Origin: Coriobacteriia bacterium
Lineage (GTDB): Bacteria; Actinomycetota; Coriobacteriia; Anaerosomatales; JAAXUF01
Length of the DNA: 64,000 bases
Direction: 5' to 3'
NCBI GenBank assembly: GCA_013336165.1
Contig: JAAXUF010000005.1
Span: forward strand, 62,001 to 126,000
Under the pieces are notes generated by a model that searched no databases, was not told the origin of the DNA, and saw only the letters and a list, made by a program, of their open reading frames with translations. Position 1 is the stretch's first letter, and every line of letters begins with the position of its first letter. This document shows positions 16,528-25,382 of this stretch, piece by piece. Made by a program: the position numbers and the translations under genes.

Positions 16528-17490
16528 CTACCTCAGCGTCACATCCCCTGCCGCAACCGGCACCACCCAGCCATCTGCTTGCCGCACCAGCAGCCGCCCA
16601 TCATCGTCCACACCCAATGCGACGCCATCGGCGATCACGACTCCCGACAGGTCGCGCACGGTCACGTTGTGCCCCGTGAGCAGCAGCAGTGACTCGTACT
16701 CAGCGCGCAGTGCCGAGAAACCGTGCGTCACCCAAGCGGCGTAGACGGACGCGATGCCGTCAAGCACGGCCGCGATCGTCTCGGGAATGCGCACGGCCGG
16801 GTCGACGTCGCCGAGCCAGGCGGCTCCCTCGCGAGCGATCGAGCCGCTGGAGGGCCGATGCACGTTGATACCGACGCCGGCCACAACCCACGCAACCCGG
16901 TCGGCCTCGGCAGTCATATGAAGGAGTATGCCGCAGACCTTGCCGCTGGCAAGAAACACATCGTTGGGCCATTTGAGCTGCGGGGAGAACCCCATCGAGG
17001 CCAAGCCCCGAGCAACTCCGAGCGCGACGGCAAGAGCGAGCGATGCAACTGCAGAGGGAACCGTTGCGGGCCTCAGCACCGCCGAGAAGTACGCTCCGCC
17101 GAGCGGCGAATCCCACGTGCGCCCGAGGCGTCCCTGCCCGTCGGTCTGTCGAGACGCGAGCGCCACGGTGCCCTCGGCAGCGCCTGTTCGCGTGAGCACG
17201 CGGGCATCGTCGTTGGTCGACGCGGTCTCCCCGCCACCGGTAAGCGCCGTCCAGAACGGATCCTTCAGCAGGATCGTCACCTCGGCAGGAAGCGGCAGGT
17301 CGGGCACGGCTGTCAGCTGATAGCCGGAACCCAGGAGCGCGTCGATTGAGTAGCCCGACGCCCTCAGGCCGGCGACATGCTTGGCGACGGCCACGCGGCT
17401 GATCCCGAGTTCGCGGGCCAGCTTCTCCCCGCTTAGGCCCTCGGCACCCGCCTCTCGAAGCGCAGCAAGCACCCGGTCACGCGTTGTCAT
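16528..17490 (-). CDS. birA: Biotin operon repressor / biotin-[acetyl-CoA-carboxylase] ligase
   Basis: Bifunctional BirA of 320 residues. An N-terminal winged helix (LSGEKLARELGISRVAVAKH) is followed by the ligase core with the biotin/ATP loop TDGQGRLGRTWDSPLGG and KWPNDVF. The C-terminal SH3-like domain ends at residue 320. It makes biotinyl-AMP, loads biotin onto carboxylases and, when biotin is plentiful, represses transcription. ATG 17490 follows GGAGGACGCCG. It is the last gene of the pan-nad-dedA operon, overlapping dedA by 14 bp. A matching operator lies in front of bioY. Confidence 0.94.
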   Translation of the reverse strand: MTTRDRVLAALREAGAEGLSGEKLARELGISRVAVAKHVAGLRASGYSIDALLGSGYQLTAVPDLPLPAEVTILLKDPFWTALTGGGETASTNDDARVLTRTGAAEGTVALASRQTDGQGRLGRTWDSPLGGAYFSAVLRPATVPSAVASLALAVALGVARGLASMGFSPQLKWPNDVFLASGKVCGILLHMTAEADRVAWVVAGVGINVHRPSSGSIAREGAAWLGDVDPAVRIPETIAAVLDGIASVYAAWVTHGFSALRAEYESLLLLTGHNVTVRDLSGVVIADGVALGVDDDGRLLVRQADGWVVPVAAGDVTLR

Positions 17491-18184
17491 CGGCGTCCTC
17501 CGCCTCCAGCGGACCGCCGTGCTCGGCCTCGTACTCGGCGTCAAGCTCGGCCACCATCACACGCTGGCGCCGCTTGCGTGCGCGCCACAGCACCACGACC
17601 GCGACGATCACGACGGCGAACACTCCCCACGAGAACCCGCCCAGAAGCTTGAGCCCCGCCTCGAAGTTCGCGCCCAAGAACGTGCCGATGCCCACGAGCA
17701 CCGATACGTACAAGGTCGCGCCCGCGATCGAATACAGCTCAAAGAGCCATATGTTCATCTTTGAGGCTCCGGCCAACGCCGGCGCCATGTTCTTCATGAC
17801 CGCAACCCATCGGGCGAAGACGATCGTCATCGGGCCGTTGCGCTCGAAGTAGACCTCGGCGGCTTCGATCATGTCGGCGCTGATGCCAACCCGAATCCCA
17901 ACGCGCTCGATGAATTCCCGGCCCGCGCGCAAGCCGATCTGATAGCTGATGTTTGCGCCGATCAGAGCGCCGAGGATAGCGATCGCCCATATGAGCCACG
18001 GCGAGAGCGCGTGACCTTGCGAGGTCGACGCGGTAAACGCTGCGGCGGCAACGATGAGGTCGCCGGGCATGAAGCTCCCGACGACAAACAGGTTCTCGGC
18101 CACTGCTGCGAGCAGAACAATGATGTAGCCGTATGTCGCAAGGCCCGCGATGACCCAGGCGAGAGCATCGTTGAGCCAGCTCAT
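17477..18184 (-). CDS. DedA family membrane protein
   Basis: A 235-residue DedA/SNARE-associated protein with about five hydrophobic segments. It shows the family motifs SFMPGDLIVAAAA and FARWVAVMKNMAPALAGASK. DedA proteins act as undecaprenyl-phosphate or lipid translocases, or support membrane homeostasis; the substrate cannot be assigned. A charged tail (RARKRRQRVMVAELDAEYEAE) is cytoplasmic. The start overlaps the nadC stop by 4 bp and the stop overlaps birA, so it is part of the cofactor operon. Confidence 0.9.
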   Translation of the reverse strand: MSWLNDALAWVIAGLATYGYIIVLLAAVAENLFVVGSFMPGDLIVAAAAFTASTSQGHALSPWLIWAIAILGALIGANISYQIGLRAGREFIERVGIRVGISADMIEAAEVYFERNGPMTIVFARWVAVMKNMAPALAGASKMNIWLFELYSIAGATLYVSVLVGIGTFLGANFEAGLKLLGGFSWGVFAVVIVAVVVLWRARKRRQRVMVAELDAEYEAEHGGPLEAEDADDNA

Positions 18185-19116
18185 GTCCGGACTGCCGTCT
18201 CGGCATCCTCATCGAGGCCGAAGTCGCAGGGGCCCGCCATGGTGAGCGCACTCGTGCTCACGCGGTCGACTCCGGTCTCGCGTAGGGCCGCAAGACGCCC
18301 GATGGTGATTCCGCCGGAAGCCTCGATCAGAACCGCTCGGCTGCGTTTCTCGGCGCTGTCGCGCACGGCTATGACGGCCGAGGTGAGTTCGGCGTCGTTC
18401 ATGTTGTCGAGCAGCACCATGTCGGCACCGGCTTGGACCGCTTCAAGCGCCTGGGAGAGGTGGTCGGCCTCGACCTGGATCAGCAGATCGGGATGGCTCG
18501 CGCGTGCCTTGGCGACGGCCGACGCGATCCCGCCGGCGCGAGCGATGTGATTGTCTTTGATGAGCACCATGTCGTAGAGGCCCATGCGGTGGTTCGTGCC
18601 GCCGCCCACGGTGACGGCGTACTTCGAGAGCGCCCGCAGCCCCGGAAGCGTCTTTCGCGTGTCGCAGACCGTCAGCGCCGGACCGGCAGCTTCGACCCAG
18701 CGCGCCGTCTCAGTGGCTATCCCGGAAAGCGTCATCAGGAAGTCCAAAGCGGTCCGCTCACCGGAAAGTACCGCGGCGGCCGGTCCTTCGATCTCCATGA
18801 CAGGCGTGCCGGGCGACACTCGCGCGCCCTCGGCGACAAGCGGGAAGGTTTCGATGGGTGTCAGAAGGCCCGCGAAGGTCGACAGCCTCTCAAAGACATC
18901 GGCGACCACCGGAAGCCCGCAGACGACGGCCTGACGCCGGGCGACAATCCTGCCCGAGAACCACGCGTCGTGCGCCAACACGGAGGTGCTCGTCACGTCG
19001 CGCTCAAGCAGACTCGGATCGGCTGGCATGCCTGCGCGAAAGTGCTTCGCCGCCACTCCGAAGTCCTCGGCAAGGGCGGAAGCCACAACCTGCTCAACAT
19101 CGGGCGGCTCGAACAC
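18181..19116 (-). CDS. nadC: Nicotinate-nucleotide diphosphorylase (carboxylating)
   Basis: A 311-residue quinolinate phosphoribosyltransferase. It converts quinolinate and PRPP to nicotinate mononucleotide with loss of CO2. Diagnostic motifs are CDTRKTLPGLRALSKYAV and GGGTNHRMGLYDMVLIKDNH, which carry the substrate Arg/Lys/His residues, and ASGGITIGRLA for the PRPP phosphate. It completes the nadA-nadB-nadC set in pathway order. The gap to nadB is 12 bp, and a 4 bp overlap couples it to dedA. Confidence 0.96.
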   Translation of the reverse strand: MFEPPDVEQVVASALAEDFGVAAKHFRAGMPADPSLLERDVTSTSVLAHDAWFSGRIVARRQAVVCGLPVVADVFERLSTFAGLLTPIETFPLVAEGARVSPGTPVMEIEGPAAAVLSGERTALDFLMTLSGIATETARWVEAAGPALTVCDTRKTLPGLRALSKYAVTVGGGTNHRMGLYDMVLIKDNHIARAGGIASAVAKARASHPDLLIQVEADHLSQALEAVQAGADMVLLDNMNDAELTSAVIAVRDSAEKRSRAVLIEASGGITIGRLAALRETGVDRVSTSALTMAGPCDFGLDEDAETAVRT

Positions 19117-19128
19117 GAAGGGTCCTCT

Positions 19129-20850
19129 CTACTGGCGGTCCGGTGCGGACGTGGCGGTCGCTGCGTTCGCGGCGCCCTCCGCTGGGTCCACATGCCCCAC
19201 CTGCGCCATCCGCGGCAAGGCTCCCCGGCGCAGAATCGTGCGAACACGCCAGCGCACGTCGTCGCGCGTCGGAGCGTCAAACCGGAAGTGACAGCCCCGG
19301 GACTCGGTGCGAATCCAAGCGGCGTGCGTGATGAGATCGCTGACTGTGACAAGATTCTCAAGCTCCAGATGCGCCGGGTCGATGCTCTCGGACTCGAGTA
19401 CCGAGGTAAGGTCCGCCAGCACCATCGCCGCCTCGCCAAGCCCGGAGTCACTTCGACTCATGCCGACGTTTCGCTGCATCGCATCCTTGACCGCCGAGAC
19501 CAAGCCTTCTGTCGTCACGTTCTCGGTGACCGGCTCGCCGCCGACCGCCATGATGCGGCTCGGCACCTTCTCGGCAGGGGAATCTCCGAGGGCGCGGGCA
19601 ATGCGGCGCGAGAAGACGAGGCCTTCCAGCAGCGAGTTTGACGCAAGCCTGTTGGCGCCATGCAAGCCGCTCGCGGTCACCTCGCCTGAGGCGTAGAGGC
19701 CCGGGATCGTGGTGCGGCCATCGATGTCGATCGCGACACCGCCCACCATGTAGTGCGCGGCCGGAGCCACCGGCACGAGGTCGTGCGCGAGGTCGTATCC
19801 CGCCTCGGCACAGGCCTGCCAGATCGTCGGGAACCGCGCGCGCAGATACTCCTCGCCGAGATGGCGCGCGTCGAGGTGGACATTCTTGCGCCCAGCGGCG
19901 GTCATGATGCGCTCGATCTCACGGGAGACGACGTCGCGCGGCGCGAGCTCGGCCAGCGGATGGACGCCCAGCATGAAGCGCTCGCCGGACGCATCGAGCA
20001 GGTAGGCGCCCTCGCCGCGCAAAGCCTCGGTAATGAGGAATCGCGGAGCGGCCGAGCTATCGAGCGCCGTGGGGTGGAACTGCACGAACTCGAGATCGGC
20101 GACTTCGGCTCCCGCCCGCCAAGCGGCCGCAAGTCCGTCGCCCGTTGCCATCAGCGGGTTGGTGGTGACCCGGTACACCTGCCCGGCTCCACCCGTCGCC
20201 AGCACCACGGCGCTCGCCCAGAAGACCTCGAGCGCGCCAGTAGCCACATTGAGCACGAGCGCGCCGACGCATTTCTCGCCGGCGGTGAGCAGGTCGATCA
20301 GGAAGCGCTGTTCGAAGACGTCGATGCCGGTGCTTGCGCGCAGCGAGTCCGTGAGTGCCTGCTGGATCGCGGCGCCCGTCGCGTCACCGGAGTGCAGCAC
20401 GCGCGGCAACGAGTGGCCGCCCTCGCGTGCAAGCGCGACCTCGCCGCCCTCGAAGTCGAAGCGCACTCCGCGCTCCTGCAGCGCCGCAAGCGCTTCCGGC
20501 GCCTCGCCGACCACCGCGCGCACGACGTCTTCGTCGCACAGCCCCTGGCCCACAACTAGAGTGTCGGCCAGATGCAGTTCGACCGAGTCCGCCTCCCCCA
20601 CCGCTCCGGCGATGCCGCCCTGCGCGTACCACGTGTTGGTCTCGGCGAGCTCGCCCTTGGTGACGAGGGCCACCGCATGTGTCGGCGAAGCGGTAAGAGC
20701 CGCCGTTAGTCCGGCGATACCGCTGCCGATGACGAGCACGTCGTACTCGCGCTGCTCGCACTCGGCGGTGTCGAAGCCGATGAGGTACCGGCGGCCCAGT
20801 GCATCCGGCAGCACTCCGGGGGCAATCTCAGAACGTGCCTCGCTAGCCAA
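19129..20850 (-). CDS. nadB: L-aspartate oxidase
   Basis: A 573-residue flavoprotein. The FAD dinucleotide fold is VLVIGSGIAGLTAAL near residue 40. The active-site region is LEFVQFHPTAL and FLITEALRGEGAYLLD, with HYMVGGVAIDIDGRT later. It oxidises aspartate to iminoaspartate, which NadA condenses with dihydroxyacetone phosphate. It uses O2 or fumarate as acceptor, so it can work anaerobically. An N-terminal extension of about 35 residues precedes the fold. It overlaps nadA by 8 bp. Confidence 0.95.
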   Translation of the reverse strand: MASEARSEIAPGVLPDALGRRYLIGFDTAECEQREYDVLVIGSGIAGLTAALTASPTHAVALVTKGELAETNTWYAQGGIAGAVGEADSVELHLADTLVVGQGLCDEDVVRAVVGEAPEALAALQERGVRFDFEGGEVALAREGGHSLPRVLHSGDATGAAIQQALTDSLRASTGIDVFEQRFLIDLLTAGEKCVGALVLNVATGALEVFWASAVVLATGGAGQVYRVTTNPLMATGDGLAAAWRAGAEVADLEFVQFHPTALDSSAAPRFLITEALRGEGAYLLDASGERFMLGVHPLAELAPRDVVSREIERIMTAAGRKNVHLDARHLGEEYLRARFPTIWQACAEAGYDLAHDLVPVAPAAHYMVGGVAIDIDGRTTIPGLYASGEVTASGLHGANRLASNSLLEGLVFSRRIARALGDSPAEKVPSRIMAVGGEPVTENVTTEGLVSAVKDAMQRNVGMSRSDSGLGEAAMVLADLTSVLESESIDPAHLELENLVTVSDLITHAAWIRTESRGCHFRFDAPTRDDVRWRVRTILRRGALPRMAQVGHVDPAEGAANAATATSAPDRQ

Positions 20851-21757
20851 TCGCCACCATCTTCTCTACGGCCGCTCGTGCGCGCTCGCGCACGTCGGCG
20901 GGAACTGTGACTTCTCCTGTGCCGTTCAGAAGCGCATCGCGCACCTTCGTCAGCGTGGTGAGTTTCATGTTAGGGCACAACATCCTCGGCGCAAGCTCAA
21001 AAAACCGCTTGTCCGGCGCGGCCTTCGAGAGAGCGTGAAGCAGGCCGGCCTCCGTCACCACGATGAACTCCTGCGCGGGGCTCTCAGCAGCATACGCGAG
21101 CATCTGTGAGGTGGAGAGCACCGCGTCGGCCAGATCGACGACTTCGGGACGGCACTCGGGATGCGCCATCACGAGTGCCCCCGGGTGCGCCTCGCGCGCG
21201 GCAAGCACCGCCGCCGGCGTGACCTCGTCGTGCGTCGGGCACCAGCCCTCCCACAGCGTCACCTCGACGCCGGGCAGCGCGCGGGCCACCCAGCTGCCCA
21301 GGTTGCGATCCGGCGCGAAAAGGATGCGCTTGGCACCCAGCGCTCGCACGACGGCCACAGCGTTCGCGCTGGTCACGCACACGTCGCTTTCCGCCTTCAC
21401 CTCCGCCGAGGAGTTCACGTACGTCACGATCGGTACGCTCGGGTTGGCGGCCTTCCATGCGCGCAGCGCCTCGCCGGTTACCATGTCGGCCATCGGGCAG
21501 CCGGCCTTGGGTTCGGGGAGCAGCACGGTCTTCTCGGGAGCGAGGATCTTGGCGGTCTCGGCCATGAAGTGGACGCCGGCGAACACGATCGTTGTCGCAC
21601 CCGTAGCGGCTGCCTGCCGAGAGAGGCCGAGCGAATCGCCGACAAAGTCGGCTACGTCCTGCACCTCCGCACGCTGGTAGTTGTGCGCGAGAATCACCGC
21701 GTCGCGCTCTTGCGCAAGCGTGCGAATCTCGGCGGACAACGCTGCGATGTCGATCAC
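20843..21757 (-). CDS. nadA: Quinolinate synthase A
   Basis: A 304-residue [4Fe-4S] enzyme. It condenses iminoaspartate with dihydroxyacetone phosphate to give quinolinate. The three cluster cysteines can be seen in PKAGCPMADMV, HPECRPEV and RMLCPNMK. The HNYQRAEVQD motif at the start binds substrate. It overlaps panC by 4 bp upstream and nadB by 8 bp downstream, so NadA and NadB are co-produced, as expected for an unstable intermediate. Confidence 0.96.
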   Translation of the reverse strand: MIDIAALSAEIRTLAQERDAVILAHNYQRAEVQDVADFVGDSLGLSRQAAATGATTIVFAGVHFMAETAKILAPEKTVLLPEPKAGCPMADMVTGEALRAWKAANPSVPIVTYVNSSAEVKAESDVCVTSANAVAVVRALGAKRILFAPDRNLGSWVARALPGVEVTLWEGWCPTHDEVTPAAVLAAREAHPGALVMAHPECRPEVVDLADAVLSTSQMLAYAAESPAQEFIVVTEAGLLHALSKAAPDKRFFELAPRMLCPNMKLTTLTKVRDALLNGTGEVTVPADVRERARAAVEKMVAIG

Positions 21758-22632
21758 AGGCCTGGCTCCTTCGCAGCTTCTGCACGCGGATCAAGCGCGA
21801 GATTGTCGATGAGGTGGGTGGCGCCGACACGCCCCGCGATGATGGCCCGGGCCGGGCGGTCAACCTGGGAGAGTGGCTCAAGCGTCGCGGCGTCGACGAC
21901 TGCGGCGTAGTCCAGGACGAGATCGGGGTGGCCGAGCGCGACCGCGAGCATCACGGCTTCAAGCGCGTGGACGTCCCGCTCGCCGCCCACCAACGCGAGC
22001 GCGGCCGCTTCGAGCGCATGCGGCAGCGCGAGCGCAGTCTGGCGCTCCTCGGCCGACAGGTACGCGTTGCGGCTCGAAAGCGCCAAGCCGTCGGCATCGC
22101 GCACGGTCGGGCAACCGACCACCTCCACGCCGAGATCCAGGTCGCGGTTCATGTGCCTGACGATCTGCAGCTGCTGGTAGTCCTTCTCGCCAAAGAACGC
22201 GAAATCGGGGCGCACGATGCACAAGAGCTTAGTGACGACCGTGGCTACGCCGTCGAAGTGGCCGGGGCGCATCGCACCTTCCCACCGCTGGGCGAGTGGC
22301 CCGGGGCTGACGGTGACCTGCGCGTCTGCGCCGTACATCTCCTCGGCACTCGGCGTGAAAACGAACTCGACGCCGGAGGCGCCGAGCAGTTCGAGGTCGG
22401 TCTCAATCCGGCGAGGGTACTTCTCGAAGTCCTCGCCCGGAAGAAACTGTGTCGGGTTCACGAAGATGGAGACCACCACCAGCCCCCCGCGTGCGCATGC
22501 AGCCTCCACAAGCGACAGGTGGCCTTCGTGGAGCGCTCCCATCGTGGGCACGAGAGCCACAGCGCGTCCCTGCCGGCGCGCCTCGGCGATCGCCGAGCGA
22601 ACCTCGTCCTTGGAGTCGATGCGCAGAATCAC
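21754..22632 (-). CDS. panC: Pantothenate synthetase
   Basis: A 292-residue ATP-dependent ligase joining pantoate and beta-alanine. Motifs: VPTMGALHEGHLSLV with the HIGH-like element, IFVNPTQF, FFGEKDYQQL and LALSSRNAYLS with the KMSKS-like loop. It follows panB with a 4 bp overlap. No panD or panE was seen in this window. The product feeds CoaX at 9.8 kb. Confidence 0.96.
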   Translation of the reverse strand: MILRIDSKDEVRSAIAEARRQGRAVALVPTMGALHEGHLSLVEAACARGGLVVVSIFVNPTQFLPGEDFEKYPRRIETDLELLGASGVEFVFTPSAEEMYGADAQVTVSPGPLAQRWEGAMRPGHFDGVATVVTKLLCIVRPDFAFFGEKDYQQLQIVRHMNRDLDLGVEVVGCPTVRDADGLALSSRNAYLSAEERQTALALPHALEAAALALVGGERDVHALEAVMLAVALGHPDLVLDYAAVVDAATLEPLSQVDRPARAIIAGRVGATHLIDNLALDPRAEAAKEPGL

Positions 22633-23540
22633 AGGTACACCGGTCCGTCCGCGTCATCGTCGGCGAACCACTCGGCAAGCCGGGCATCAACCTCGTCCAT
22701 CACTCCGGCGGCGCTGTGGGTGCTCTGCTCCTCGCCCGGGAACGTGCGCCCGCGCACGTCACCGGCGTATGCACTCACAGCCCGGCCGATCTCCTCGGCG
22801 AGGTTCGCGTAGCGCTTGGCATGGCGGGGCAGGAAGTCTCCGAGGCCGAGGATGTCGTGGAAAACCTGCACCTGCCCGTCGCAACCAACTCCCGCGCCGA
22901 TGCCAATGGTGGGGATATCGAGCATGCCCGAGATCTTCTCGGCCAGCTCGGCGGGAACGCACTCGAGTACGACCGCGAAGGCCCCTGCGTCCTGCAGCGA
23001 GAGCGCGTCGAGCACGAGAGCGGCCGCACCGGCGGCGTCCTTGCCTTGCGTGCGATAGCCGCCCAGCGTGTTGACCGACTGCGGCGTGAGACCGATGTGC
23101 CCCATGACCGGGATGCCCGCGCCCGCGAGCCCGCTCACGAGGGCAAGCGTGTCGGCGGTGGCGCCTTCGAGCTTGACGGCATGCGCACCGGCCTGCGCGA
23201 GGAAGCGGCCCGCGTTGCGCATGCCTTCGGCGTAGTCGGCCTGGTAGCTCATGAACGGCATATCGGCGATCACGAGCGCGTGTCCTGTCGCGCGGCTGAC
23301 GGCGCGCGTGGCGCGGAGCATGTCGTCCATGGTGACCGGCAAAGTCGAGCTTTCGCCGAGCACGGTCATGCCCAGGGAATCGCCGACCAGTATCGCGTCC
23401 ACGCCGGCGGCCTCGACGAGGCGGGCCGAGTGGAAGTCATAGGCGGTGAGCATGACGATGGGGGTCCCCGAGCGCTTCATTTCGCGAAACGCCGCAGCCG
23501 TCACTCGGGGAACGGGGGCGGGTCGAGCCTGTGTGCTCAT
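22629..23540 (-). CDS. panB: 3-methyl-2-oxobutanoate hydroxymethyltransferase
   Basis: A 303-residue TIM-barrel enzyme. It adds a hydroxymethyl group from methylene-tetrahydrofolate to ketoisovalerate, the first pantothenate step. Motifs: MLTAYDFHSARLVEAAG, ILVGDSLGM with the Mg2+ Asp, and MGHIGLTPQSVNTLGGYRTQ. The C-terminal 35 residues (TFPGEEQSTHSAAGVMDEVD) extend past the common core. ATG with GAAGGAGACGTC. It heads the seven-gene pan-nad-dedA-birA operon. TATACT at 23618-23623 on the minus strand could be its -10. Confidence 0.95.
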   Translation of the reverse strand: MSTQARPAPVPRVTAAAFREMKRSGTPIVMLTAYDFHSARLVEAAGVDAILVGDSLGMTVLGESSTLPVTMDDMLRATRAVSRATGHALVIADMPFMSYQADYAEGMRNAGRFLAQAGAHAVKLEGATADTLALVSGLAGAGIPVMGHIGLTPQSVNTLGGYRTQGKDAAGAAALVLDALSLQDAGAFAVVLECVPAELAEKISGMLDIPTIGIGAGVGCDGQVQVFHDILGLGDFLPRHAKRYANLAEEIGRAVSAYAGDVRGRTFPGEEQSTHSAAGVMDEVDARLAEWFADDDADGPVYL

Positions 23541-23679
23541 GACGTCTCCTTCGCGGTTCCACCGTCGCAGCCTCGCCCGATTGCCAGGTCCACGCGGCGC
23601 CTCCGACTAGAGAAATCAGTATAACGCGCCGAGAAAGCGCGGACATGCGTTGTTGTCGGGGAACGGCGGCAATGCGCGC

Positions 23680-24474
23680 CTAGTCGGTGCCTTCGCTGCT
23701 CGATTGGGCCGGCATCGTGTCGACGAGTGCGGCCAGAAGCTCGCGAGCAGCGTCGGCGTCAGCTTCGGGAACCAACAGCCGAAACGTTCTCGGCAGGCCG
23801 AAGGGATCCATCGTCATTTCGGGCTCGTAGGGATCCCATGCGTAGGGGATTCCCGCCTCCTCGAGCACCTCACGCTTCAACGCCAGCGCCGAGTCCCACC
23901 CGGCCGTTGCGTCCTGTCTGGCCGAGCTGCTCGCGACCTCGACCCACTCATCGGCCACTATCGGCATGTCGTGCAACAGCACGCCGATGTCGGGGATCTC
24001 GCCCAGATCGCCGATCACTACCCCCTCGGTCGCGCCGTCGCGCGTGATGCGCGTACCGTCGGGCAAATGCAGGCGAGGCGCGATATCCAGAAGCGGCGTG
24101 ACCACGAAGTCCCTCTCGGCCAGCCGGGGGTGCGGAATCGTGAGCTCAGGCGTGGTGCTCTCCTCGTCGCCGAACAGCAGGATGTCGAGGTCGATGACGC
24201 GCGAGCCGTTCTCGATGCCGCGAACGCGCCCCATGCTGTCCTCGATCTCGTGCAGGTAGCCGAGAAGTTGCTCGGCGGAAAGCCCGGTCGAAACGGCAGC
24301 GACCGCGTTGGCGAACCTGCGCTGCTCGCGCAGATACGCCGGCTCCGACTCATAGGCGTGCGACACGCGTTCCACGTGCATTTCCGGGATCTCGGCTATG
24401 GCGTCAATGGCCCGCGAGAGATTGAGAATGCGATTGCCCTCATTGCTTCCGAGCGCGATGTAGGCGGCTACCAT
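23680..24474 (-). CDS. folK: FolK (HPPK) fused to a DUF2007-like C-terminal domain
   Basis: A 264-residue protein. Residues 1-160 are hydroxymethyldihydropterin pyrophosphokinase, with IALGSNEGNR, PAYLREQRRFANAV and SRVIDLDILLFGDE followed by IPHPRLAERDFVV. Residues about 175-255 form a second small domain (WVEVASSS, LALKREVLEEAGIPY, DPFGLPRTFRLLVPEADAD). It resembles the DUF2007/signal-transducing-protein family fold found as a short separate protein. Such a fusion is not usual for FolK, which is about 160 residues. It stands alone between panB and ecfT, away from folE and folP at 30.5-31.9 kb. Confidence 0.85.
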   Translation of the reverse strand: MVAAYIALGSNEGNRILNLSRAIDAIAEIPEMHVERVSHAYESEPAYLREQRRFANAVAAVSTGLSAEQLLGYLHEIEDSMGRVRGIENGSRVIDLDILLFGDEESTTPELTIPHPRLAERDFVVTPLLDIAPRLHLPDGTRITRDGATEGVVIGDLGEIPDIGVLLHDMPIVADEWVEVASSSARQDATAGWDSALALKREVLEEAGIPYAWDPYEPEMTMDPFGLPRTFRLLVPEADADAARELLAALVDTMPAQSSSEGTD

Positions 24475-24574
24475 CCGTGAAGACCCCCTCTTGGCCAGAG
24501 TCAGCAGCGGGCGCGGCCGCTCACTTTGAGTATCCCCAAGCAGCGATAAGTGTTACCCGTTGACTCTCTATCGC

Positions 24575-25381
24575 CTAGATTCCCGTCACGCGGATCGCGA
24601 TCAGCGCTGCAACCAACACCGCCGTCGCCCCGGCGGCTGCCCAGTCACGAGCGCGTGCCTTGAGTTCCCTGACGCGCGTGCGGCCCTCCCTGCCATGATA
24701 GCAGCGGCTCTCCATCGCGATTGCGAGTTCTTCCGCATGGCGAAACGCGCTCACGAACAACGGTGTCAACAGAGGGACGATCGCCTTGGCCCGTGCCAGC
24801 AGATTGCCGGTCTCGAAGTCGGCACCACGAGCGGTCTGCGCCTTCATTATCTTGTCGGCTTCGTCTACGAGCGTGGGAATGAAGCGCAGCGCGATGCTCA
24901 TCATCATGCCGATCTCATGGGCCGGCATACCGAAGCGGGCGAAGGGGCTCAAGAGAGACTCCACGGCGTCGGAAAGGTCGATCGGCGATGTGGTGAATCC
25001 GAGCATCGCCGTCGCCATGAACAAGACGAGGAGGCGCAGCGTCAGGATGATCGCCGACCATAGGGCCGCATCGGTGATCGAAGCAGGTCCGAGATGCAGG
25101 ATCTCCACTCCGCTCCTCTCAAAGAACAGATACGCTACGAACGTGAAGACCAGGAACCCGACCACAGGCTTGAGCGAGCCAACGACCTTGCCGAGCGGCA
25201 CCCGAGTCATCAGAACCGCTGCTGTCAAGAAGGCGAAGAGACATGCAAGCCCCGCCCAACTCTTCGCAACCACGAGCACCAGCATGAATGTGACGGCCAA
25301 GACTATCTTGAATCGCGGATCCATGCGATGGATGATCGAGTCGGTGTTGTAGTACTGGCCGATGGTGACCTTTATCGCCAT
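24575..25381 (-). CDS. ecfT: ECF transporter transmembrane subunit EcfT
   Basis: A 268-residue CbiQ/EcfT protein. The N-terminus has the family feature SIIHRMDPRFKIVLAV. The last cytoplasmic helices have ESRCYHGREGRTRVRELK, including the Ala-Arg-Gly-type coupling segment QTARGADFETG that docks on the ATPases. I chose the ATG at 25381, 1 bp after the ecfA2 stop; upstream starts lie inside ecfA2. It couples ATP hydrolysis by EcfA1/A2 to toppling of S components such as RibU and possibly BioY. Confidence 0.93.
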   Translation of the reverse strand: MAIKVTIGQYYNTDSIIHRMDPRFKIVLAVTFMLVLVVAKSWAGLACLFAFLTAAVLMTRVPLGKVVGSLKPVVGFLVFTFVAYLFFERSGVEILHLGPASITDAALWSAIILTLRLLVLFMATAMLGFTTSPIDLSDAVESLLSPFARFGMPAHEIGMMMSIALRFIPTLVDEADKIMKAQTARGADFETGNLLARAKAIVPLLTPLFVSAFRHAEELAIAMESRCYHGREGRTRVRELKARARDWAAAGATAVLVAALIAIRVTGI

Positions 25382-25382
25382 G

